Of a stretch of 64,000 nt of DNA, positions 44,901 through 53,190 are shown piece by piece. Below the pieces are notes generated by a model that saw only the letters and a program-made list of their open reading frames with translations, searched no databases and had not been told where the DNA came from. Source of the stretch: Phytophthora colocasiae. Lineage: Eukaryota; Oomycota; Peronosporomycetes; Peronosporales; Peronosporaceae. Location of the stretch: contig JAGKQI010000095.1 in assembly GCA_018806915.1 (NCBI GenBank), forward strand, positions 558,001 to 622,000, in the 5' to 3' direction. Both the position numbers and the translations under genes were made by a program. The first letter of the stretch is position 1, and each line of letters begins with the position of its first letter.

Positions 44901-46232
44901 CAGTGCAGATGGTGTCGACGAGACTTGCGGGCGCGGCGGACCATGCTGCAGGCGCTTGGACTGCGGCGGTTCTCCACTGCTGGACCCGTCGGAACTATGT
45001 GTGACTCTGAGTCCGGTCACCCGGAGTCTCATGATCAACTGTCGTCCCTGTAGGTCAGCCTTCTCATCGCGTAATATACCATCAGCTTCGCCTTGACGTG
45101 CTTCGTTGCCTGCCTTTGTGTCTTCTGGGAGTCGATTGACTCGTGACCTTGCAGTCACAGTGGCCCACTCAACCAGTTCTTCAGAAAGTCGGCTCTGAAG
45201 CTCCGTCGCCACACTGCGCACTTGAGGTTCGAAGATAGCAGACGCTTGGGTCTGAGACCACCTCGGTAGCAGGTTCTGGAACTCAAATCCCGCTTCATAC
45301 AGCATCGTCTGAAGGACAGCGACGCATTCAGGTGCCGTCAGAGTACTCATCGAGATCTCGACGTACGACAAGTCTTGGACTCGGCCAAAACTATGGCGCC
45401 TCAAGCAGAACTCCGATATCCACATGTCTTCTGGAAATACTGAAGAACACCGCCACTTGATGTAGTCGCCCGTCGCTGCCGCAGCCTTCTGAAAGACATT
45501 TGCGTCAGGCTTCGCTGTTCGCCAGGCGTATTCGACGTTCGGCGGAACAATTCTTCCAGCGTCCATGTCTCTCCAGCGGCGGAACTCACGGCGTACATAC
45601 TTCAGGGCACGTTCTCCATCCAGCGAATCGGCCCTCCCAGACTCATCAGACGGTGTCTTCAGAGAATCTTCGGACTTCATCGGCATGTCATCGGACATCG
45701 GAGTGTCTTCGGACTTTGGAGTCTTCGAGACACGTTCATCAACCAGTCCGGGTTCCGTCTTCACTTCCCCCACGGACTTCCTAGAACTCGTCGACTCAGA
45801 ACACAAGTCAATGACCTCCGGGGACTCAACCACGTCGGCGCCTCCCTCAGACGCCTCATCACCACCCTCACGGGCAGTGGCCACCTCGTCACCAGAAGCT
45901 TCAGCTTCGGACGGACCTTCCTCAGAACCTTGTTCGCCAGACACATCGGGTGTCTCTTGGGCTTCAGGCTCCGCAGCAGGCTGGTCTTCGACCACCGGTT
46001 CCGGGACGTTCACCTCCTCGACTGTTTCCTTTTCACGTGCAGCCTTCCTCTTCTCGCGTGCCGCCTTCTGAACAGCATCCAAGTCGGGTTGTTCGTCAGG
46101 CGGAAGACCTTGAAGACGATTCGACTGACGTGTCGCCACACTTGCGACCACCGCGTCCCCGACGTCCTCCTCTTGTAGTTCCATGTGAAGCCATCTTGAA
46201 TATAGACGCTTGACAGGAAACCCTCTCCTCAA
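41991..46232 (-). CDS. gag: Giant Gag (1413 codons) with capsid and zinc knuckles
   Basis: This open frame has no internal stop. The order of parts: acidic Glu/Pro/Ser-rich N-terminus (~1-210); a possibly folded region (~210-420, with EYAWRTAKPDANVFQ and WISEFCLRRHSFG); a long Ser-rich stretch; a coiled coil rich in Glu, Arg and Gln (~645-845); a Ser/Asp-rich spacer; the Ty3/Gypsy capsid domain (~1010-1230, including WWERFVNMAS, KLPVSARDWFNQLP and LDFFYRLNSAAGKA); and C-terminal zinc knuckles, one canonical C-X2-C-X4-H-X4-C (CENC...C, ~1320-1335) with two degenerate ones after it. Ty3/Gypsy Gags are usually 300-500 residues, so about 1000 residues precede the capsid. The primer site lies 34 bp upstream. 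The stop precedes protease, which is in a different phase. Confidence 0.88.
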   Translation of the reverse strand: MRRGFPVKRLYSRWLHMELQEEDVGDAVVASVATRQSNRLQGLPPDEQPDLDAVQKAAREKRKAAREKETVEEVNVPEPVVEDQPAAEPEAQETPDVSGEQGSEEGPSEAEASGDEVATAREGGDEASEGGADVVESPEVIDLCSESTSSRKSVGEVKTEPGLVDERVSKTPKSEDTPMSDDMPMKSEDSLKTPSDESGRADSLDGERALKYVRREFRRWRDMDAGRIVPPNVEYAWRTAKPDANVFQKAAAATGDYIKWRCSSVFPEDMWISEFCLRRHSFGRVQDLSYVEISMSTLTAPECVAVLQTMLYEAGFEFQNLLPRWSQTQASAIFEPQVRSVATELQSRLSEELVEWATVTARSRVNRLPEDTKAGNEARQGEADGILRDEKADLQGRQLIMRLRVTGLRVTHSSDGSSSGEPPQSKRLQHGPPRPQVSSTPSALSTPSLSSLPVYESHSDSTRLESGVPMSEDRGSSVTTDAPVPCVIGTSRTSDDHSSGLQTSRGSSTDSSLTMSRGASAHLPLSVGGLAMIAQGTDAGGMVAGESMGIHVTRTLMPVKSEPDDFEMLEEKPEFPEVKSERQLSTRDSVHRTPEAPSSSVSSHGRSHQSRHQSLKNEDHQKVSSRRLSSVASSRTRSSQRSGPAQIELNAMRQQQEWQRRMEQEQKEFLARERLESMERERRREQRELDTRQQIQILTNRLLESESARLEAQRRVDDLEERRSQASESKLKYHSKSSERQVSDELGSGERFSDVQRLETEFADRWKQREAEAEAERARWADELKRDWISQMETFRQRVHDVESERDRERESSQNIQRFQAAELRNLRATLSQVQGVAYPEVATSSRIPDEHDPKPATGPLVNSRDTGDCTSGDRGSEGVGRVTPIKTTEAFHTPLPLRISTDTKRAKAGRHGAAATTTQTAQAAPLTEVKVEGRRPATPRRDGHRKPSERRSEDAPRKPGRRRNDPDPGGSSSDSSSDSSNSSSDDLDPPEVVNLTSASHGQAGATLLTMRPFINSSVIGEFDPRATLRERAHWWERFVNMASQGAWTNKTRIQELKLKLPVSARDWFNQLPKSVSRDWKELSSEFRRRYCKARSSYSERYFTMEMKSSETPLDFFYRLNSAAGKAEVDFRKSSKRLEKHVLRYITKLKDERLKIALQGRKFRSISDLEYALQQDEDVWRTADQDTTTTRHRDFRADNLPRGQFKPKRMGKTYVAREADSDDLEDEDADVRTQEKDARTSASEHDREMSGVQSSSGVQSSSGVQAASQAPGGADWTQTLTNEVYRVMDNMGWRPPPQSPRGSSGQDFQHTRRDNPDYWNKFCENCRRSGHSEENCWRDIICDRCQEKGHPSRMYRVPPCEVCGKVHSGRPCEDIKTLESLKKLARQGTLKDLPDHLLEKLLGDEADSGKQLN
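42440..42490. repeat. Three 18-bp direct repeats in gag
   Basis: The unit TGTACACCAGACGAAGAT (the last copy partial) encodes repeated SGVQSS in Gag, just before the zinc knuckles. It contains the dispersed TGTACACCAGA word. Confidence 0.85.
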
Positions 46233-46265
46233 ACTCTCTTAGATCCGGTGATATCACGATACCAA

Positions 46266-46284
46266 GATCCGGGCACGCGCACCA
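46266..46284 (-). other. Primer binding site
   Basis: The minus strand TGGTGCGCGTGCCCGGATC starts 2 nt after the LTR end ...CGCGACA. Its complement ends in CCA, and the rest fits the 3' end of a tRNA: an acceptor strand, a discriminator base, and a CCGGG T-stem strand. I cannot say which tRNA. It fixes the LTR's U5 boundary and the element's orientation. Confidence 0.75.
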
Positions 46285-46286
46285 GT

Positions 46287-46912
46287 TGTCGCGAAGACGG
46301 TGCAACTTTTACCGCGGTGCAGGGGCGTACAGCGAACCTGGAAGTGTGACTACCGGTAGTGATACCAGAGTCGCACAGCAAGGTGGGCGTGTGTTACCTT
46401 GTGCTGTCATCGTAGGTTCGTTGTCTTGGTAATGAGACCCTCGCCGGGGTCGTAAGAGTTTGTGTGAGAGTGAGGGTTCCTTGCGTAGACCGTCGGATGT
46501 CCTTCTGGTCCTCACAGGAGCGCTTGAGAGTCGAACGTTTTCCGGTGAACACTTGTGTACACCAGAGATTTCTGAAGGCAAAAGAGAAATTAATACAATG
46601 GGAAGTCCTGTCACTAGACTTCCGAGATAACCGCAATATAGAGTTCCGATATACAAATATGTAGCTGCTCTTATTCTTTCCTGGCCCTTGAGCAGTGGGC
46701 TAGTTCTCCAGGTCAACTAGGGAAATGTTCACCAGACACCTGGTCTGTCTGGTATTCCCGTAACTTTCGCGCACCACCCTCTAATGTATAGAGGGAAAAT
46801 AAACCAATACACTATCAGTTATATAACAGTCTACCGAGCGTCTTGAGAGCGACTGTCTAGCTCCCAAAACCTGTCCAAACGTACAATATGAAATGGGCTA
46901 CCGTTAGAGACA
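46287..46912 (-). repeat. LTR C, U5-proximal 626 bp
   Basis: It is collinear with 24878-25505 and 29426-30051. On its outer side the sequence switches at 46913 to an inverted block. The remaining U3 part of this LTR is found inverted at 47606-48735. Confidence 0.8.
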
Positions 46913-48735
46913 AGTGTTGTATGAGTTCAATCAGAGCGCACGAGCGCGAGCTCGTTTCCAAGCAATGCAAGCTGGAGACGATCACCCCAGAGTTTAAACT
47001 CTGAAACTTATTCTGAGAACTCTGGTGAACATCATTGTTCACCAGACGATGTATTTCAGAGATGAGGTGTCTGAGAGACATGTCTTTCGGAAATGTGATT
47101 TCAGGGATACGTGACTCCCAGAGATGGTGATTGTTATGTGAATTTGTATGGAGATGATTTTGTGTGTATGATGGAATTTTACGAATGAATTATGATGATG
47201 CTACGGATGCCGAAGCGGGTTCAGTGCCCGAGGCGTCGCCAATAGTAGAAGCCGATGGAGAACCCATGGTTGCTGGATCTTCTTCTGACTTGTTCGTCAG
47301 AAAGGAAATCGGAATGTGACCGTTTATTGGATACGACAGTTGGCTATTTCTGAGTCTGATGGAATCAGACTGAGCGACAGGACACCAGAGACTCTGAAAT
47401 CCCGGAAGTTTTGAGAGCGTCACAGCTACACTATGTTCACGGGACCTCTGACGTACTGGCCTGGCCATGATGCTCAGTTTGGAGAAAGTTCCGCACTGAC
47501 GAATTATGACCAGGAGGGGCGGTTGACACGTTGCTTTTTCGAGTGGATATGGACGTTACGCTGTGATGTGATTGGATATACACTGGATTGTGGGAGAAAG
47601 GGAGATGTGGGACGAGATTATGTCCCGTGCGACAATGATGGATCTGTGGAAGAAAACTGCTATATATATTAACCTTCACCTGTACTGCAAAGGGGCCCAA
47701 GAGATCAGAAGTGTTCCTCGGAAAAGTGCACAAACTCCGAGAGACAACAACACTCAGTCTGATCGCCGGACTTTCCCCGACGATGAGTGCCTAAAGGTTG
47801 GCACAGAAGAAGGTATCTCTGAGAGACCTCATCCCGTTGCCGTCCTGTGTGACGATGATGGTTCAAGGAATACATGTTATACCCACAAGATACCAAGTAT
47901 CGCGCACCGGACGTAGCGCACCCCGCGCATATCCCAACTGGACTTCGTGCGTTGTAGCATACGTGCTCCGCACCCTAAAAACACTCATGGATTTCTGGTA
48001 TCACGCATGGAAACTCTGATATCACACCATGAAGTCTGACGTACATGAGTCCGACGTACATGAAGTCCGACGTACATGAGTCCGACGTACATGAGTCTGA
48101 CGAACATGATTCTGGCAACACAAGTCTGATGTGTCCGATTATACAAGCAATATTCCAGACATTGCCAGTTTCCGATGAACAGACTCCGACGTACAAGACT
48201 CCGATGATCAGACCCAAGTGTCACGACTCTGGTACTACAACTATGATGTACATGATTCCGGAGTACATGGTTCCGATGAACATGTCTCCGACGCACATGA
48301 TTCCAGACCCTGATGAACAGGATACCAGACTCTGACACTCTGAAGTCCACCCCATACTGAAACCAAGTGTACCCAACACGACCTCACGCAATCAAGTGAA
48401 ATGCAACCCACTCATCCCTGTAATGACATCATTAAGTGTCGACTCGACAAGATCCGCTGTACCGACTACCATAGTGAGCCCAAGTGAAGATTCCTGAGTT
48501 ATACTGAGACCAAGTGTATATGAGAATATGGAAGATAGAAGACAGAGAGATACGAGATATGTAACCAGAGTTCAATTTATCTTGTCACGAACAAGTCTAT
48601 CTGCCTGCTGCTTCTTGTAAGTATTAGGCCACGACAAAGCTTTGAGTCGTGTGATCTCTCACCTATCAAGCCCCTTTAGGTGGAGATCAGCGTAACGTAG
48701 AGACCTGAGAGGACCCACCTATTCCATTTACTGGT
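46913..48735 (+). mobile_element. Inverted 1.8-kb block: pol end, aORF remnant and LTR C U3
   Basis: Read on the plus strand, it begins with the last ~25 codons of pol, then the tail region with its hairpin, an aORF remnant on the minus strand (47190-47468) with the ~3.1-kb deletion, the polypurine tract (47592-47605), and LTR U3 from 47606. Both ends fit an inversion. Flipping the block would join LTR C to its U3 on the left, and the pol end to the minus-strand pol at 48736 on the right, with about 40 bp lost. No gene in it is intact. Confidence 0.75.
47190..47468 (-). pseudogene. Second aORF remnant with the same deletion
   Basis: It encodes the aORF start and stops after SASVASS, at the same joint as 26837-27115. 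It differs from that copy at a few bases (for example a THTSEE to TNKSEE change). Confidence 0.75.
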
Positions 48736-50786
48736 TGGGTCGTTTGCGTCGTACCCTTTCCACTTGACCAGGTATTCGCGAAGTCTCTTGGAGGTCCTGG
48801 TACGTTTGCTCCACCGAGTGTCTAGTATCTTTTCCACTTCGTATTCGTCGTTCTCGGTGTCGGGCTCCCAACTGTCTTCTGGCAACAGCGCTGCATCAAA
48901 GTCATCATCCTCATGGACTCCAAGTTCCACAGTCGGTCTTCTGGGAAACACGGCTCTCGGTTTCAGGCGACTCACGTGAACCCAAGGGTTCACCCGATAC
49001 CCGGTGTCCTCGACCTTGAGTTTCACGCGAAAATCATCCAACATCTCTTCAACCCGGAAAGGACCATGCCACATGTGTGCGAGTTTCCGACTCAACCCCG
49101 TTTGTACCTTTGGGATGTATAGCCACACGGCATCACCGACGGCAAATCCGGACTTCAGACGTTCCGACAACTCCTTCCACTTTCGGGTCTGTTCCTCAGA
49201 ACGCTCCCGCTTGGCCTTCCTCTGAAGTTCTTCAGCACAGGCTTGAGCGTAGCTGTAATCTCGTTGCATCTTCCGACGCCACTCATAAGCAGTGCGCTCT
49301 TGTACACCAGAAGGTTTTGGACCAAGCATCGCGGACACAGTCCCATGAGCATCCCATCCGTGCACCAGGAAAAATGGTGTTTCCAGACGGGTCGCGTCAA
49401 AGGAAGTGTTCAATGCGAACATCAGACGTTCGGCGTGGTCGTCCCAGTCACTCTGGTCAGCTTCGGCGATGTAGGCCTTGATGGCGCGCACGACCGTCTG
49501 AATAGACCGTTCTTGTTGGCCGTTCGCCTGAGGACGGTACGCCAGAGTTGCTCGCTGTCTGCTTCCCAGCAGGTCCCGGAAACACCTGAACACTTCACTC
49601 ATGAAACGGGGGTCCTGATCGTGGCGTATCAGGGAACTAGCTCCGAAGTTCCGGAAGACGCGTTCCTCGTAGGCCTCAGCGACATCTTGAGCCGTAGTGA
49701 TACTCATAGGCTTGCACATCACATAGCCTGAGAACATGTCTTGGAACAACAACAGGAACGTGTTGCCTCTGGCGGTTTGGCATGTGCGTCACGAAATCCA
49801 TGGACACCACTTCAAAGGTCGACTGGGCTCAATGTTGCCGGGCGACGGTCCAGGATTCGGGGGACGCCCCTTGCCGCTAGCACAGTCCATACACTCCTTG
49901 ACGAATCTTTCCACATCAGCGTACATACCAAGCCAGTAGAACTCGGAGCTCAGCTTCTCGAACGTACGTTTGATTCCCTGGTGAGCACCCTGGTAATCCC
50001 CATGAGCATAGTGCAGCATGTCAGCATGCAAGTCTCTGGGAACCACAAGTCTGAGTTCATCAACCATGTCTCTCGGACGTTCTCTGGTAGCACGGCTGAG
50101 GCGGTACAAAACGTCTCTGGAATCCAAGATGAAATCATCAGCAATCCTGGCAAGCTTCCTTACTCGGGGTCGTGGTAGATCTCCCACGTCACCCTTAAGG
50201 AACTTGATGAGTTCTGCCAGATGAACATCTTGAGCCTGGTGAACTTTGATCCGCTGCCAGCGTTCTTCCTGAAACTCCAATGGTCCCATGGGTTCATGAG
50301 CTTCTACATCGTCTGGTAGGTCTACTTCTCCCTGATTGCGTGCACGAGTGATGGCAGCAAGCACCCTGGCAGCGTGAGGCAGGGGTGCAGACTCTGGCCC
50401 TGGGTCACCCATATCCGGTGTACAATCATGTTCACCAGAGGTCTGGTGAACATCGTCCGGGGCTTCAGAAGACATCACTTCGGGAGGCTTCATCAGCTTC
50501 TCTGGGATCTTGGACACCAGCTTCAGATGAGCCAGTTCGTCAGGGTCTTGGACTTGCCAGGACTCACCAAGGACAGGAGTCTTGGACGTCAATAGTCCGC
50601 TGCTTGGTTGAACTCACGCTTCACGTGCACTAGCTTCAGAGACTGGAACTTGATCTTCAGAGACTCAAACTCGGCTAATTTCCGCTGCAGGTTGGGCTGA
50701 CTGCAATTGATCAGTTCTTGAGCTTGCTGGATAGCGATACGGGAGTCTCCGACAACCACTAAGTCTCGGATACCACGTTCCAAAGC
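48736..50786 (-). pseudogene. Integrase/chromodomain fragment, left arm of a palindrome
   Basis: It continues the minus-strand chain after the inversion. From 50783 leftwards it encodes an RNase H tail, linker, integrase (zinc domain, DDE residues as in the other copies) and most of the chromodomain to KWKGYD. Frameshifts: a lost A near 50591, a lost A near 49817, and a loss near 49785. No RT, protease or gag precede it: at 50787 the sequence turns back on itself. Confidence 0.85.
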
Positions 50787-52681
50787 CTCTGAAGCTAGTG
50801 CACGTGAAGCGTGAGTTCAACCAAGCAGCGGACTATTGACGTCCAAGACTCCTGTCCTTGGTGAGTCCTGGCAAGTCCAAGACCCTGACGAACTGGCTCA
50901 TCTGAAGCTGGTGTCCAAGATCCCAGAGAAGCTGATGAAGCCTCCCGAAGTGATGTCTTCTGAAGCCCCGGACGATGTTCACCAGACCTCTGGTGAACAT
51001 GATTGTACACCGGATATGGGTGACCCAGGGCCAGAGTCTGCACCCCTGCCTCACGCTGCCAGGGTGCTTGCTGCCATCACTCGTGCACGCAATCAGGGAG
51101 AAGTAGACCTACCAGACGATGTAGAAGCTCATGAACCCATGGGACCATTGGAGTTTCAGGAAGAACGCTGGCAGCGGATCAAAGTTCACCAGGCTCAAGA
51201 TGTTCATCTGGCAGAACTCATCAAGTTCCTTAAGGGTGACGTGGGAGATCTACCACGACCCCGAGTAAGGAAGCTTGCCAGGATTGCCGATGATTTCATC
51301 TTGGATTCCAGAGACGTTTTGTACCGCCTCAGCCGTGCTACCAGAGAACGTCCGAGAGACATGGTTGATGAACTCAGACTTGTGGTTCCCAGAGACTTGC
51401 ATGCTGACATGCTGCACTATGCTCATGGGGATTACCAGGGTGCTCACCAGGGAATCAAACGTACGTTCGAGAAGCTGAGCTCCGAGTTCTACTGGCTTGG
51501 TATGTACGCTGATGTGGAAAGATTCGTCAAGGAGTGTATGGACTGTGCTAGCGGCAAGGGGCGTCCCCCGAATCCTGGACCGTCGCCCGGCAACATTGAG
51601 CCCAGTCGACCTTTGAAGTGGTGTCCATGGATTTCGTGACGCACATGCCAAAGTCCGCCAGAGGCAACACGTTCCTGTTGTTGTTCCAAGACATGTTCTC
51701 AGGCTATGTGATGTGCAAGCCTATGAGTATCACTACGGCTCAAGATGTCGCTGAGGCCTACGAGGAACGCGTCTTCCGGAACTTCGGAGCTAGTTCCTGA
51801 TACGCCACGATCAGGACCCCGTTTCATGAGTGAAGTGTTCAGGTGTTTCCGGGACCTGCTGGGAAGCAGACAGCGAGCAACTCTGGCGTACCGTCCTCAG
51901 GCGAACGGCCAACAAGAACGGTCTATTCAGACGGTCGTGCGCGCCATCAAGGCCTACATCGCCGAAGCTGACCAGAGTGACTGGGACGACCACGCCGAAC
52001 GTCTGATGTTCGCATTGAACACTTCCTTTGACGCGACCCGTCTGGAAACACCATTTTTCCTGGTGCACGGATGGGATGCTCATGGGACTGTGTCCGCGAT
52101 GCTTGGTCCAAAACCTTCTGGTGTACAAGAGCGCACTGCTTATGAGTGGCGTCGGAAGATGCAACGAGATTACAGCTACGCTCAAGCCTGTGCTGAAGAA
52201 CTTCAGAGGAAGGCCAAGCGGAAGCGTTCTGAGGAACAGACCCGAAAGTGGAAGGAGTTGTCGGAACGTCTGAAGTCCGGATTTGCCGTCGGTGATGCCG
52301 TGTGGCTATACATCCCAAAGGTACAAACGGGGTTGAGTCGGAAACTCGCACACATGTGGCATGGTCCTTTCCGGGTTGAAGAGATGTTGGATGATTTTCG
52401 TGTGAAACTGAAGGTTGAGGACACCGGGTATCGGGTGAACCCTTGGGTTCACATAAGTCGCCTGAAACCGAGAGCCGTGTTTCCCAGAAGACCGACTGTG
52501 GAACTTGGAGTCCATGAGGATGATGACTTTGATGCAGCGCTGTTGCCAGAAGACAGTTGGGAGCCCGACACCGAGAACGACGAATACGAAGTGGAAAAGA
52601 TACTAGACACTCGGTGGAGCAAACGTACCAGGACCTCCAAGAGACTTCGCGAATACCTGGTCAAGTGGAAAGGGTACGACG
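48736..52681. repeat. Large inverted repeat (palindrome), ~1.9-kb arms
   Basis: The left arm 48736-50641 and right arm 50787-52681 are near-identical in opposite orientation. A 145-bp single-copy spacer (RNase H sequence) lies between them. Both arms share rare changes found in no other copy here, for example the lost base at 50591 / ~50837 and the AGGAGT variant beside it, so one arm was copied from the other recently. The right arm continues into a full 3' region, the left arm does not. Confidence 0.9.
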
Positions 52682-52806
52682 AGACAGAGTGGCTACCCTT
52701 GTCAAAGCTGAATTGTGGCGCTTTGTTGTATGAGTTCAATCAGAGCGCACGAGCGCGAGCTCGTTTCCAAGCAATGCAAGCTGGAGACGATCACCCCAGA
52801 GTTTAA
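50787..52806 (+). pseudogene. Integrase and chromodomain, frameshifted (plus copy 1)
   Basis: It has the same domains as 35036-37624. Breaks: a lost T near 51614 (at the Asp-bearing VSMDF segment), and two lost C residues near 51798 and 51823 around the RHDQDPRF segment that carries the second catalytic Asp. From 51826 to the stop the frame is intact through the chromodomain. The last two losses also occur in plus copy 2, so they predate the tandem duplication. Confidence 0.85.
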
Positions 52807-53190
52807 ACTCTGAAACTTATTCTGAGAACTCTGGTGAACATCATTGTTCACCAGACGATGTATTTCAGAGATGAGGTGTCTGAGAGACATGTCTTTCGGA
52901 AATGTGATTTCAGGGATACGTGACTCCCAGAGATGGTGATTGTTATGTGAATTTGTATGGAGATGATTTTGTGGTTGTGTGTGTATGATGGAATTTTACG
53001 AATGGATTACGATGATGCTATGAGAAGAAGATTACTGAACGACGTGTGAGGATGTTAAAAGAGAAGGTCGTCGGGGAACTATATTTGGAATTGTTACTAC
53101 GCTACGATATGCAGACGACTAAGTTGTTCTGGAAGAAGAAGTGTAGTTCCCCGGAGATGTCGTGAAGAGTACACCAGACTTCTGGCGTAC
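52807..53190. other. Tail-to-tail region of plus copy 1
   Basis: It is equivalent to 34652-35035 in the other orientation, with the hairpin near 52830-52855. No coding signal. Confidence 0.6.

Larger units (their letters stand above)
29426..46912 (-). mobile_element. Most complete copy of the giant Ty3/Gypsy chromovirus
   Basis: Order on the minus strand: LTR C (46287-46912 plus an inverted remainder at 47606-48735), primer site 46266-46284, gag 46232-41991, protease ~41720-40972, linker ORF 41050-40271, RT 40298-~39300, RNase H, integrase and chromodomain to 35036. Then comes an opposite-strand aORF (31385-34651), the polypurine tract 31239-31252, and LTR B (29426-31238). It is about 17.5 kb, against 5-8 kb for typical Ty3/Gypsy elements. 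The excess comes from the long Gag, the linker ORF and the aORF. The chromodomain places it among chromoviruses. The copy is broken by an in-frame TGA in RT, several frameshifts and a 1,229-bp internal duplication. Confidence 0.85.

Noticed and set aside
43174..46213. Plus-strand ORFs opposite gag (up to 197 codons)
   Set aside because: Gag has a full-length frame with capsid and zinc motifs. The opposite frames are low-complexity Ser/Arg-rich shadows.
48736..52681. The palindrome as a telomeric hairpin or a DNA transposon's inverted repeats
   Set aside because: The arms are integrase and chromodomain sequence of the local element, and sequence continues uninterrupted on both sides.
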